Source: Acheta domesticus (Eukaryota; Arthropoda; Insecta; Orthoptera; Gryllidae). From it: a stretch of 64,000 nt of DNA. The stretch is from positions 69,272,984 to 69,336,983 of the forward strand of contig JAHLJT010003656.1 in the NCBI GenBank assembly GCA_031308135.1. Reading direction: 5' to 3'. Positions 36,881-50,500 of the stretch are shown here, one piece after another; the stretch's first letter is position 1; each line of letters opens with the position of its first letter. Both the position numbers and the translations under genes were made by a program. Below the pieces are notes generated by a model that did not search any database, was not told the DNA's origin, and saw only the letters and a list, made by a program, of their open reading frames with translations.

Positions 36881-37456
36881 TGCGAAAAGCAATAGAAAAT
36901 GTTACGAAAACAGAAACATTCAGTTGAAACGGTTAAAACGGTTTGAGTGATTCGCTCACTATGGAAAACCAATGTTGGGAAATGAAATGACAGGTGTGAT
37001 GTCTTCTAGTGTGAAGAAATTCCATCTGTTTTCTTTACAAAAATGTGAATAATTTAGTTGATTAGTAACATCTGGTTTGAAAGGTCACAATAAAGAGACA
37101 TTGTCACTTTATCAGCACATGCTTGCTTAGCAATCAAGCCGTATCGCTGAGTATCCAAGTACTGTGGTTTAGTAAGGCCGATAGTTGTATGCCGTGTGTG
37201 CTGCGACCAATTCGCAACGCTCTGTTCGAGTATAAGTGAATTTCCAAATTCGTATCATGGGATTTGTATTAAGATATAAAAATCAAATTCAAACTTTAAA
37301 ATTATAAAATTAGAAATACTAACACGGTTTAGTGACGACAATTTTTTTTAAGTCAACAAATTTTGTAGCACTCTTATTAATATTTAAGGTTCCCAATACC
37401 TTTTTAGGCGTCGATAAATTATTTGACATTTTCTCCTGTAAACTCTTACAATTTGG

Positions 37457-37492
37457 TGCATGCGGAAAATAATTATGCATTTTCCGCATGCA
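37457..37492. repeat. Perfect 14-bp hairpin
   Basis: TGCATGCGGAAAAT at 37457-37470 pairs with ATTTTCCGCATGCA at 37479-37492, loop of 8 bases. Confidence 0.85.
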
Positions 37493-37822
37493 GTGATAAT
37501 ATATGCCGAATATATTTTTTAAACAAATTATGATAATGTATATTGATATTACACTCTGCAATATCCCTAACTTATAATGATTCTAGTTGAGAACCTGATG
37601 TCACATTTTCTGAATGTCTTAACTTGAAAATAATCCCAAAAATTATCTTCCTTTCTTAATTAATAATGACACAATTCGAAGAATATAGTTAATTTCGTCC
37701 CTTTACTGCATGAGTAAATGTTTGGCGAACGACGACGACGGTAGAAGCGAATTAATGTGTTAACGAATTATCAATGTAAAATTTGTTAATGTACGAGTTC
37801 GTATATAACTTAAATATTGCAC

Positions 37823-37882
37823 TTGCAATAATGTATGCATTATTGCAATAAAAATGTGCAAAAATATTGCACATTTTTATTG
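37823..37882. repeat. Two adjacent overlapping perfect hairpins
   Basis: TTGCAATAATG (37823-37833) pairs with CATTATTGCAA (37838-37848). CAATAAAAATGTGC (37846-37859) pairs with GCACATTTTTATTG (37869-37882). The stems share three bases, so the two folds compete. Confidence 0.85.
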
Positions 37883-37929
37883 AAAAGAAGATTAAACATT
37901 GCGAAGGGAGACGTTTTGGGACATTATAG

Positions 37930-38215
37930 GACGTCTTTCTTGGCGCCCAGTCCGGCTTGGGAGAAGGATAGGAGAGAAGAAAGATAAGAAGGCTGGCGAC
38001 CGTTTGTGTAAAGGGCTGCTCTAACATTCGTCTGGAAATGATAACGAAAGCTGCGTACACCACCGTTTGAGCTGGCGGGTGAGCCACGAACTCGACCACG
38101 ACAGAGGCAGCAAACCCTGCGTTGTTACTCACTTCGAGCAAATTTCTGGCACTGGCCTGGGATCGAATCGCGTTCTTCCAGACTCCGACTCTCTCAATCG
38201 TCACGATGCCAAAAT
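37930..38215 (-). repeat. Possible tRNA-derived SINE, third family
   Basis: On the minus strand GGCATCGTGACGATTGAGAG is followed by a box B-like GCGATTCGATCCCAG and then a GC-richer body. No second copy is in the window and no 3' tail repeat is clear. The 150-codon minus frame over it has no known domain. Confidence 0.35.
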
Positions 38216-40479
38216 GTTCACAGCTACCGGAGGCAGTTTAAAATATTTATGAGAAATGTTTTTAATGTTAATTTATTAGTTCAATTTACTACGTTAGTGC
38301 ACATCTTGTTTAGTAACTGAAGGATAAACATGTTCAGGAAACGACACAGAGAAGTTTGAATAAATATTACTTTTAATAATTTAACGTTCTTAAAAAATCT
38401 TTAATTGACTGGTTATTAATTTGAGAAACTAAATATAATCATTTTCTTTGAGTAACACGTGTGTGCTGCGAGCGGTATAAGTGCAAGGTGATACTGACGT
38501 CCATCACATATGGTATCTACTATTCAGATTATGATTACAAAGTTCACGGAAAGAACCGGAATTCGCGGCAGGTACACATAACTCATCAAGGAAATACTTG
38601 AATCGTAATGGACTGTTTACTCGTATGTTACGAGGTCGAATACTCAACATTATTCATGTATTCCGTTATATATGCGAGTTGAAAATGAGTTAACTTTTCG
38701 TCATACATCGTCAATCTATTGATTATCCACATGACCGCTTGTCTTTAGTATGATACAGGGGTTTGTGATAACATCGCAAAAAGTAGTTGTGTACAGGTGC
38801 GAGATATGTTATCTTATAGAACTTTATCACTTGGATCAATGGCCATCACTTCGCTTCACATCCATTATAATCGCTATTGTTACGTGAGTAGAAGGGGAAA
38901 CCATGCAGCACTGAAACGGTGTAATAAGCTCCTACCATCTGCCTAAGAATCCAGTTTCGGTTTTGAAAATCATTTCGATTAAAAAAGGGTGGTAGTTCCT
39001 GCAAATCTGATTTTAAACCTTTAAGTACCATAATTCCCAAATTACCGTCAAGAAATGTGAACCCCTGATTGTAAAAAAGGCAAAATAAACGCATTCTAAA
39101 TTCCCTCCACAAGAAGGGGGTCGATGTATTAACCATAATAAACTTAAATGTCGAGCAGAAACAAGATGTGAATTGTGCAACTATAATGTAAGAAATACAT
39201 TTCTAATTTACATGTCTATTTTTTTGAAAAGAAGTTTGATCAGTAACTGAATTTTTAAACAATAAATGCACGTTGTACATGCATAACCTGCATTTTATTG
39301 ACATAAAATGCAAGTTATGTTTCATTTTTTTGTACGCCAAGAACCACGATTCACATTTTGGTATCGATTTAATTTTATTTGTGGAAAATACTGTTTTAGG
39401 AAAAAAATCATTTCCAGAGCATAAAACGTGGCAATAAATCAATTTTTGTTCATATGAAGAATATAGAACTTAATGGAACACGTCGACCTGCCTAGATAGA
39501 CCAATGAGAGAGCTCAATTAAAATATGTCGTACTTAAACTCTATACATATCAATCGGATAACTCACTTAGCGTAATCTCGAATGCCTTCGTTTTAACCTC
39601 GGTCGCAAAGGATTTAAAGATATTTCAAAGGTGGCGGGGGGTCTTATGGGCAGCTGTAAACCATTAAAACCTGGGTAAAGCATTCCGCATGACCTCGAGT
39701 CACAGGGAATGTGGTAATGTTTTGAACTCGTATCCACTGAAGAATCATGAATAATTAAAGTCAATTAGTGAGTGAGAATTTGGTGTTTTCAGACGCGTCA
39801 ATTAATTATGCCACTAGTCCTGGAAGTGTAGTGCATGTTATTACCCGTTGCGTTGTCCTCTTCCAATGAAATCTGTTATCTAATGCCGACCTACACGTCA
39901 ACTGGCGAATTTTCCCTCTTCCAGTTTTTCCCCACCGCGGCACCATCCCAGCTGGAGTAAGTATTATAAGCTCCTAAATGGTTTACCTACATACAATGAC
40001 AGTGTCGTGCATGTTTGTGTGAGAGTGGAAAGAGAGAAGGAGCAATGACCAGGAAGGAAAGATCGCGTGCAGTGCATGGTCCATTTGTGAAGGTACTGAC
40101 TAAAATTGATCGGATAAATCACAGAAAATAATTGTTCACAGCAGCGGATAGCTAGAATTCTCCTGAAGAAATACCTAGAAATGCGTTGATTGAGATAGTG
40201 CGATATTCTTAAAACCAATCTTCAGAGCTCTGAATATGTTTAAACGGTAAATCTAGTGGTCGGTTGCCCCGATTGATCGTTTCCATGGTTTATTTTGATT
40301 AATTACATGTGGATGCCAAAGCAGTGTTTTCGATATTGATCGATCAAGCGCGTCCAATCCTTCCTTCACCATTCAATTCCTACTCCCATCCACAGGGATG
40401 GTAAAAGTTTGAATCCCATATTCCCATACGGTTCATAGCACATGATCTACAAAATGTTCCGGCGTTGCCTCCTACACAT
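38216..40479. other. AT-rich DNA with one hairpin, no gene seen
   Basis: An imperfect 17-bp hairpin lies at 39282-39319 (CATAACCTGCATTTTAT pairs with ATAAAATGCAAGTTATG with one mismatch, 4-base loop). Otherwise I recognise nothing. It lies between the two candidate ABCA 5' exons and is presumably 5' intron if that model holds. Confidence 0.4.
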
Positions 40480-41052
40480 AGCTGGGACACATTCAACTAC
40501 TTTATAGAGGAGCATTCTAGCGGCCGGCTACTCTAACATCATGTTTTGTGTGGTTTCTCCGATCAATTGCAGTGGAATGGGAGAGCAGAACCCTAAAATA
40601 CTGACCAAGGACCGCGCGCGTTCTTCCGTTTCTCGTCCTCGTTCCCTTCTCACACAATTACATGTTCTACACTACCACACATGTCGGGAGCTAAGAGCTA
40701 GTTCCGACTGGGGAGGTACCCCTCTGAGAGAGATACCGGGTAGAGAATCTTGCAAACTGACACATATTTATTTATTTATTTATTTATTTGTCAAAAACAG
40801 TGAAAACTGTATATGACGTGTGGGGAAAGAAATTTATCTGCGCACATTTTCTTGAGAGCCAGAATAAAAAAAACGAAAAAAAATGAATTTAGAAATAATT
40901 ATTTTAGAAAAATATAAATATTTGCAAAATGTTCTGCAACATAGGTTGGTGCAGAATTCTAAGTTACAGTGGAGGAGGAATACTGCATCCTCACAGGATA
41001 TAACACGCACTACACTTACGAGCAAGACTAATGATCTAAGTGTTGGCGCAAA
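40480..41052 (+). repeat. tRNA-derived SINE (family S), split by a nested insertion
   Basis: Left part 40480-40756 carries CATTCTAGCGGCCGGCTACT, TGGTTTCTCCGATCAATTGC and GACCAAGGACCGCGCGCG. The 3' part resumes at about 40993 with ACACGCACTACACTTACG and CTAATGATCTAAGTGTTGGC. The material in between is foreign. Lies about 240 bp upstream of the ABCA start codon. Confidence 0.75.
40757..40992 (-). mobile_element. Insertion with TTTA-repeat end nested in a SINE
   Basis: Starts with seven or so TTTA units (about 40766-40790), which on the minus strand would be an AAAT-type 3' tail of a retroposon. The body is AT-rich with no frame. It interrupts the family S SINE between its body and tail. Confidence 0.5.
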
Positions 41053-41253
41053 CGAACGCGATAAAGTCTCACTTACTCATCCCACATAGGATTGTAGCCC
41101 CAAAGAAAAAAGTACGAAGAATAAATATTTCTAGTAGAATTAGTATCGATGTTTATCATGTGCCGGAACATTTTCAATCCGCGCCGGCACACGATAACCA
41201 TCCATACCAATTCATTTTCATTCACGAACTTACGTACAGCATTTCGATTTCAG

Positions 41254-41519
41254 CCCGAGCTCTTTGGCGCCTAGCCATCCACCGCCGCCGCCATGACCCG
41301 CACGTTTTCCAAGCTGGGGCTGTTGCTCTGGAAGAACTGGAAGCTGCAGGCGCGCCATCCGATCCAGACCCTCGTGGAGATCGTGGTGCCCGTGCTGTTC
41401 GCGGCCCTCATCCTCACCGTCCGCATGCTGGCGGACCCGGTTGAACACGACGAGCCCACCACCTTCGAGTCATTCAACCCCATCCAGGTCATGAACTCCT
41501 CCTACATACTGAATTCACG
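41254..41519 (+). CDS. ABCA exon 1 (start codon 41293)
   Basis: ATG in a strong context (GCCGCCGCCATGACC). Encodes [19 protein letters not shown], the standard cytosolic ABCA opening, then a hydrophobic segment and acidic linker. Ends CACG|GTAATG, phase 2. The bases 41254-41292 are probable 5' UTR after an acceptor TTTCAG. Coding is conspicuously GC-rich compared with later exons. Frames on the minus strand here are shadows. Confidence 0.92.
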
Positions 41520-44500
41520 GTAATGTATTGTGTGTTATTGTTTATTATTATATTTAACGTCGAAGATAGTAAAGAATAGTGATAGATATTATTTCTGCAG
41601 GTAGGATTATACAACATCGTGGAAGAATTTACTGAATAATTTACTGAAATGTTCCAAACCAGTACGAACAATAACGAAGTATATTTTACAAATGTTTGCA
41701 ATGTTCCGAATCCAAATATGTCCCTAACACTTCCCGAATATTCCACGTATTCAGAAGAGAAAGCCATGATCAAAGCCTGTTACCAAGGCACCAGTAGATG
41801 TCAAAATTAAAGTCATAGTTCCATAAAAATTAATCAGGACCCAATCCAATTCACAAAACTAATCACTCGTAACACTCACTAACGTTGTACGGCTTAGGCC
41901 AGTGGAGTCCGTGGCACGAGTGCCACGTCGAAATCGCCCCTCCACGCAGTTCATTACTTCGCCACCAGAGACAACGCCATTCCTATTGTAAAAAGGCGGG
42001 GTTACTAATAGTTTCCTTTCCCGACGCTAGTTGCGCAGAGAAGCTCGTAGCATGCTACGGTGCCACTACGCGTGCCACTATCACCAGTAGAAGACCTTGA
42101 CACCACTGGCTTACGCTCTACAAACCTCACCGTCTGTTACTCTGGTGCCCCCAGCCCCTTAAGTACCCGATAGTAGTAAGAGAGTAAGTACCAGACCTCG
42201 AGGCTACGCCCCGAGGCTACACGTGCCAGTGGCTGCTTCTGGAGGCTGACCGGCCACGAAAGCGCGCGCTACCCTGCCGTGCGAGATGTATGCCCCCACA
42301 CATACATTGTATTTACAAACAATACATTTAGATTATTTATACATTAAAACAATATAACTTAAAAATTATTTTAAAATAATGTAAATAATAATACCAATAT
42401 ATATATAACCCGACCAAGCAGAGTGTAGTACTGACGATGAGCGCAACACTGCGCTTTGTTTCGCTTCGGAGAGTAAGACAGAGTTCTTCGTATACTCAGT
42501 GCAACTGAAAACTGAAGCACTCATCTAGACCAAGATCCTAAGACGTGTACATGGCCCTCTTGTAATGTCATATTATGTTTAACAACATCCGTGACAGTCC
42601 ATTTAAAGCACAGAAAAATGCCGACGCCTTCGATAATTATACTAATAAATACTGATAACCAAACACAGAACGAAAGTATTTTGAGAATCTAAAATTAATC
42701 ACATATTCCAGTCATGCTACACAACAAATTCTACAAAATGAGTTCATTACATTATTCGATTTAATGACAAAGAACCAGGAACTTTTTGTTTAACGTCCAG
42801 ATTCCAATAAAATACAACGTAATCAAGATGTATTTCAAATCGTTAACGAATGATCAAATGATTAACCTTCCAGCGGGCGCGCTGTCGTAAATTTTACGAC
42901 AATAGCAGATTTTTTTGTTTTGCTGTCAACTCATTGTTGTCAAAGACTTCTGCGTTCTTGGTATTCCTTGCAGGTATCTTTAGTGATGCATTCTTGCAGC
43001 CACTGTTTAGTTTGCACACTATATTCAGTTTTCGTAACGCTCTATTCGGTATAAGTGCATAGAGCCGTAAACTTTACGCTGCGCGCCGGATGTTGTGCTA
43101 AAATATTGTATAATAATTTGGCCCAATCGAAAATTTCTTTAAAATGTCCAGATAAAGAATTCATGTGAACAAAAATCAGAATATTCTTCAAGAGCTGTCT
43201 GATCAGAGGAAGATCGTGAATTGGATAGTGACAGTGACAGTAAACGAATGTTGAAAATATAGACGAGCATCAGAACGATACTGGATCGGAAAAAGATCTT
43301 TTTGATACTAAATACGAACATTTATCAACGGATATGTTTTTTGGTAGTAAATATTATTCATAGATATTATAATGCGACATAAAATTCCATTGTTCTACAA
43401 TTTGTTTGACTTTTTCAAGAGTCATTGAATGTCGTAAAATTTACGACACGCGCCTGCTAGTGTGAATATTTTACGCGCGCCCGCTGGAAGGTTATGTATT
43501 TTTTGGCTAACGTAATGTTTCTATGAAAAACTATCTGAAAAAAATAATTGGGCAAATTAATTAGTATTACGAACTATGTTATGCAAAAATGCTTCATTAC
43601 TTTGGAACAGAGAATGAATGCATCAGACTATACCGCCCCGGCGCTGAAGTGCGACGCAACTGTCGCCGTTGTTAGTTCTCAGATGCGCTGTTCCCTCTTC
43701 AGTCCTACACTTTGCTTGGTCGGGTTACAGATCTCGCGTGTGTTGTTTATTTACATTTAGTTACCAAGATAATACGTCCATATTGCATACGTCTAAATCT
43801 CACTATCATAAATAATGGACATCATATGAAATTATTTATATTGAGGGAGGTCTTTTCACTTACCTCAGTACTGTTTTGAATCTGTACAATAAAATGGAAA
43901 GACCTCCAGGTTTTCCCTACGACAAAGTTTTCCCAACATAATTTGATATCAGAAATCATTCCCAGATTCTTATAAGACTCGTGGAACATTTAGCTAAAAT
44001 CGTTACCTAAGTATTATGCATTTAAATGTAATTACGGACCCTTCTAAAGATAATAGTTTTGTTTTTCGAACTATTTATGGTAATGCCGTTTCCCCACACA
44101 GAAATGTAGTCTAGCTATTCTTCGATTTATTTATAATTGCACTTGATGCTTAACCTCGCAACTGGTGGGTTGGGTCTGCGAGACAACGTAACAAAACATT
44201 TAGCCACTCGCATACAGATAATACCAGAAGCCTGTTCGTCTCTCTGCCTATATTTTATTTGCTAATGAAACGTTCAGTGTGGTAGTTATTGCTGTATAAG
44301 TTGTATACGTGGTCATATGCGTAACTAGCGTACCCGTGTGAAAACTCTCACATGTTAAACTCCACCCTTTCCCTATAAATTTGTCTTTCCTCTCCATTAA
44401 GAAGGAATGTTGTTAATGAAACGTGTTTATTTGTTTAAAATGTATAAATGTAACTTCTATTGTACTGACAGAATATCAAACCAAACTAACAATGCCATTG

Positions 44501-47500
44501 ATGTTGGAAACACATTTTCAATAAAGGTTTATTCAGCATTGTAGTGAGATGTTCTTGGAACAATTCATATTTCTTTAAAAACAACATTTAAAGAAGTTAT
44601 TCAATCGTCCTTGAGAGTTAGCTTTCGCTTTCCTTGATAGTCACAAAAATATTATGAAAGGTTTTTACTCTTGAGAAAGCCAAGTAAAGTAGTGCGAAAA
44701 TACCATTTCTGGCAAGTACAACACTACTCTTTGCAATATTATTTAACCTTCCTTCATTTGTTGTGGGGAACAGAGGGGGTTTTGGAGAGTCAGGGTGCCA
44801 GCTTGCTGAGGTGCGAAAATTGAAAAATTATTTGTATACTAAAAAGTATTCGATTATTTTCTGCGTCGTTACGTACCTCAAGAAAAGCAATTCCAAGCCG
44901 AAAAATAATCAAACTAATATTTTCACCTTCAAGTACTAAATACGATTTAATACCGTTAGAAACAATTTAGTAGGCTTAAACTTCACTTCGATACATGGGA
45001 ATGTTGCTCAAACGATGTTTGCGTATTGAATATCTTAACGAACCGACATCTTGAGTATAATATCAAACGGTGTATTATTTACAATATGAGTTTGCAACTG
45101 GGCGTTGATGAACATATTTCCAGATACCGCCAACATTTAAATCGCGCGTTTGGACTGCGACCATTGGCAGTTGTCGAGTGAATTGCGCTATTCTTTCTAT
45201 ATTTTTAAATTTAATTGCTTTTTTAAATTAATTCACAGAGAACTAACATTGGGCGTGGGACATTTCTGGAGTAATCCTCCTTTAAACTATACTATATTCT
45301 AGTAGAGTAAACTTCCTTTAAACTGTGGTTTGAACGTCGTCCGTAAGTCTTGTCAGTTGTCAGGAGGATCGCCAGGTAGTATCTCCGCGTACGCGCCTCC
45401 CACACGTGCTCCTGTGTCACTACCCAGCGGCCAGAATGGGAAAGGAATAACAAAACGGGAGGGTTTAGGACCCTTCACAGGGGTTGGACTAGCCCCGGTG
45501 AAGCAGGCAAACTCATTTTGTTAGAACAATACATGAGATTGTCCGGGAATCAAACCGAGACCTCGTTGGTGAAATTGATTTAGTTCTGTTCATTTCTCTT
45601 TGGAACGGTACTTCTGGTAAATACTTCCGGGAAAAAATATTAATTCTTGTATGCCATATTATTTTTGTGAGACCTTAAATTTGTAGACGTCTTTCATTAG
45701 TGTTAGATAGGAAATCCTTCAAAGGAATAGTTACAGTTTTCTTCGTCCTTTATCATTATGGTACTCATTATCTGCAACATAAAATCTACCTGTGTTCTTA
45801 GCGAAACATGGAATGATGTTGATGTAACTATGACATTAAATGGACGAGAAAGATATACTATCTTGTTTTCATATCTTATCATTTTGTTCGTCACATTTTT
45901 TGTTGACGTGGGTAAATTCTAGTTATTCTACGTTGCTTATTTTTTTCCTATTCCATTACCTTTTGCCTTAATATTTTATTGACAGCGAATTTACATTTAT
46001 TGACAACATTTCCATTTCTCAGACCTCAAATGATACGGTTTGTAAGCTACTCTCTCTAGAATATACAATACTGTAATGCGATTTAAATAGAGTGGCTTTT
46101 AACGCACAATCTGTTGGATGCGGTTATGCAATCGGGAGTTTCGTTACGAACCCCAAAATGATAAATAAAAGTATAGTGACCTTTTTAAAATATAATTTCC
46201 TGCCTGTTCGGCCCTTTGGGAGTAGTGTATTATAGAAACTATAATACACTAGTTTCTATTGTGAAATAAAAAAAGAAAGAAATTTGCAAAAAATACATCG
46301 TGAATTATTTATGTTGAAAGAATCTTCACTGGTTCGTCAATATTGCGATAAATACATTAAATTAATTGAGTAAAAATTAGTAGATTCTAAAAAATATGAT
46401 TGAAAAATGTATATTACAAATTTGTACCTATAATACTTGCATATAGAGTATATTTTACCTATATCGTTTCTTCTTACATATATATTACCCATAAGGTAGC
46501 ACAATAAAACATTTCTTCGTGCTGTAAAGTATCAATATTCACATGAAATGTAATGTGGTTTCATATTAACAACATTAATATAACAAAACATTCATAAGAA
46601 AAAGAATATCCGCGTAGTTTTCTACAGGCATAAGAGTTATATACACATATTTCATTAAATTAAAATAAATATTTCTGGGAATCTCAATGGATCAGACTCG
46701 TAAATGACTTTTGGAAGATTTCAAACAACTCTCTTTGCAGTGAGGATATCCAAATAAGAGTTGCTTGGAGCACTGAAGACGACTCGTCCGACCAATTTTA
46801 TAAAGAAGTTGAGACTGTGATGAAGGTCATGAAAACATTATCGCAGGACAATATTGGACGTAAGTATCTCTAGATCCTATTTTGATAATTGGATTAACAA
46901 TGACCTCGTTACAATATACTGAATAGGTAAACATTATTTATTATAAAAGTAGCATTGTAGTAATTGTAATTAATGGATTCTTGTTGCTTATTCTCTTGTT
47001 TTTTTTTTTATTGTCATAATAATTATCATTATTTTTATTATTTATAATGAAGTACTTTAAAATTAAACTAAATTGCGAATTAAAATGAAAATATTATTAC
47101 AAATATACTATAACTTATTTTATAATATTTACGAAAATGAGCATTGATTTGAATTCAATTTGACTTCATGTTCATTAGTTTTATTCTCAAAGGGGCATGA
47201 CGACAAGGGATTTCCGTATTTTATTGTAGTATTTACTTATAAAATGAAAATAAAATTGTCGGAGGTCTTGTTTAGAATAATTTTGTTTGTGCAGTGAACG
47301 GGTTTCGATCGGCGGAGGCCATGGAGAAGTACTTAATCGCAAGTCGGACTCACGTGGACTCCGATCCAGGGAAGCCGCTGTATTGGGCGGGCGTCACCCT
47401 GGAGGACACCAATTCCCCTTCCAACCCGAAACTCTGCTCGCAAGGACTGCAGGTAACGGACAGGAAGGAGGAAGGTTCTGAGCTCGCCCGCGCACGCAGA

Positions 47501-50500
47501 GTGCACATCTGCACGTAGGCCTACTCCCAAATACATCAAGGCTCAAGCATCCACCCGGGAGATGTGGCTCAGTGCACCAACTGATGTTACTGCAGTGCCT
47601 CTGACCGGGAGGTCCTAGGTTAGAGTCCCCACGGCGGCAGGATTTTCGACATAAGCTTGACAGATAGGTCGAATTCAGTCGCTGTCGGCCGGCTGCTCTG
47701 GTCGGTAGCTTTCCGTGGTTTCTCCTATCAACATTAGGCGAATGGCGGAGCAGGACCCTAACAAACGGGCCTTTCTTTCATGTGATCTTTCCTTCCTCTT
47801 CCTCATTCTATCCTCACCCCTTACACACACACTTCCACTAACATGCACTGCGCTGCCACATATGTTGGGAGACTCATCGGGTGCATAGAGCTTTTGCCGG
47901 TTGAGGCGGTGTGGGAAATAACTGGTTAGGGAAAATCCCGCTAGTCGACGGTAGGCCGGGGCCGTATCTCGCCACCCAATGGGGGAAAATCACCGCCGCC
48001 TCCATGAAAATCCTCCATCTCCATGAAAAAATATGCACTACATTTACGGGGCTAATAACATCAGCAGTTGACACGCCCGGAATCGCTAACAATCAATCAA
48101 TCAAGCCTCCAATGAAGACTCCAGACCACCCCCATTACGCGCTTCTCACACCGTCCACGTTGCAACAGTGCTCAAATTCACGTGTTGCCCAAGACCCGAT
48201 GCTGCCCATTGGACCATCTCTCTCAAAACGAGCCCCAACTCTCACGTCCGTCAAACCTGAAGCATTCAGGATACCCCTATTGCCCCGTTTGATTACCATC
48301 TTTATTATGTCTCCCAAATACCCAATCTTCCCTTTCTCACTCATCTTCCACAGCATCTCCTTCATTTTTCCGAAGTATATAAAACGTTTGACCACGCTTG
48401 TAAATTCTTACGTGTCACGTAAATATTCACATGTTGCACAAGACCCAAAGCTGTCGACTCTCCGATCTAGCTCACGTTCCAACGAAATTTTTGCAATTGC
48501 TTTTAAACAATTTTGAAAACATTAGGTGAAATGGAAAAGTCAACAACAAATAATGAACAAATGTTTTAATCATTCATACCACCTGTACTGTAATATGAAA
48601 TTAGTAATGTGTATGTACCTGATCAAATCATTGAAATGTCATCAGGAAACCAAAGTGCGTGCATCCAATATATCCATATTGCTTGCATATCATATTTATG
48701 ATCATGTCTCCCAAAACACCAATCTGCCCTTCTCTCTCATCTCCCACGCTCCGAAGAGCGTCAAACTTTTAGCTTCTAAGCTATCCACATGGCGCGCTCC
48801 CCACACCGTTCACATTGCTACGGTGCTCACTTTCACGTTTTGCTCAAGATCCAAATCCGACTATTCTCCTTTTTCTCCCACGCTCCGAAATACTTCAAAC
48901 TTCAAGCCACCAGCCTAGCCATACTCACACCCTTCTATTCTGGTAAATATTAGGCAATCAAACGAGCCAATAAGCGCAATTTTTCCTTCATCATCCTTGC
49001 CCACCCCTCTGCCCTTACACACACATACACACGCGTACTTGCATTAATCTGCCATACACGTCGGGAAACATGCAGGGAGACCATTCGGGAGCTCAGATCA
49101 TGTCCAGGCAGGGGAAGTACTCGATGGATCAGATAACTAGAGAGGGAAAACCGCAACGGCCATATATGGCGGTACCATATCTCAGTGAGGGTTCTAGTGA
49201 GGGTTGAACACCCCTACCTCCAGAGATGAAACTTCCCTTACTTATTAACTCCCCTTTCAGGACTAATTACCGAAGAAGCTGACGAACCCGAAAACAAATG
49301 CTCACTCACATTTCGCCTAATTTTCCAACTTAATCAACTGCTCTCACTTTAAGAATCAATCCCACCATTTGCCTCTCTTTCTATCTACTCCCCCACCTCA
49401 CAACGTGTTTTTTGGCATTCTATATCCGCAACAGAGGGGATGCAGTGCGCCAACCAATTTATTTAAAACAATCTTTGCCATTCCAGATGACGGTGCGCTT
49501 CCCAGGCGAACTGCGAAGTCGCCTCAGCAGAGGGAAGATCACCCCCTACAACAACTGGAAAACTAACCTCCTGTTTCCCATGTTCCAATTGAACGGACCC
49601 CGGGAAGAGGGCGCGGTAAGTACGTTCACGTGCAGCAATAATGAAGACAATTCTACAATGATAACTGTTCCGCCGGCCGGCCTGGATAGCCAAGGTTTCT
49701 AAGGCTGAAGAGTTGTAGAAGCTTCGGCTCGAAGGGTCGCAGGTTCGAATCCCGCCTCGGGCATGGATGGTTGTGTTGTCCTTACGTGCTCTCTTTACAG
49801 TTTCCCCTACAGTTAAAAATTACAGTGATCTCTATATGAAGTTGTTGCAACTTGAAAGAAAGTTCAATAAACGTAATAATGAATAATAAGTAATTTATGT
49901 ATTATATAGTTTCAAGTGTATTACGTGTATCTATTGTACTTCTTTACATAACAGAATTTTATTTTTATTCACTATCTTTCAATTGCTTAGTTCTATAATA
50001 TCCCTTTCCATCTCACCAATTGGGTTCTGTTATCAAGAGGTAGTGTATTACAGAAATTGTGAAACAGATGTAGGTAGTGGATTAATATTGCTGCAGCTTT
50101 ATTGCTAGATAGAAGTTTTAATTACATGTGAATCAATCTCAAATATAATACTGGAAGGCATCGGCTTGCCATGAGATCCAGGAACATTGTAGCCGCCAAC
50201 CCGGCTGTGTGCGCTCCTAAGGCGTGTATGAAACGTGTGTGCAGAAGTGGGGACCGAGCCCGCCATACGCAGAGGAGGGCTTTCTGGCGATTCAGGCGCT
50301 CGTCACACAGTCTCTGATGGCCTACTGCGTCGCGCAGAAGGGGATTCGAATGGAAGTAAGTAACAAAATAATATTTATGATTGTGTTAATAATTTGAAAA
50401 TGACTGGTCAATGATTGTTGTGTTTAGCGTGTTCATAGTGTCCAGACCTGGGTGTCCAGAGTGACCAAAGGTGTCCAGGATGACCATAGGTGTCCATAGG

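Noticed and set aside
41230..41492. Minus-strand frames over ABCA exon 1
   Set aside because: Shadows of a GC-rich coding exon.
43830..43915. Possible microRNA hairpin (GGAGGTCTTT ... AAAGACCTCC)
   Set aside because: Only a 10-bp stem with a loop of about 40 bases; weak inner pairing.
47911..48516. 201-codon plus-strand frame
   Set aside because: Starts inside a SINE and runs into a degenerate repeat; no recognisable protein.
49695..49775. tRNA gene (good box B)
   Set aside because: No acceptor-stem pairing and a SINE-like downstream sequence; treated as a SINE head.
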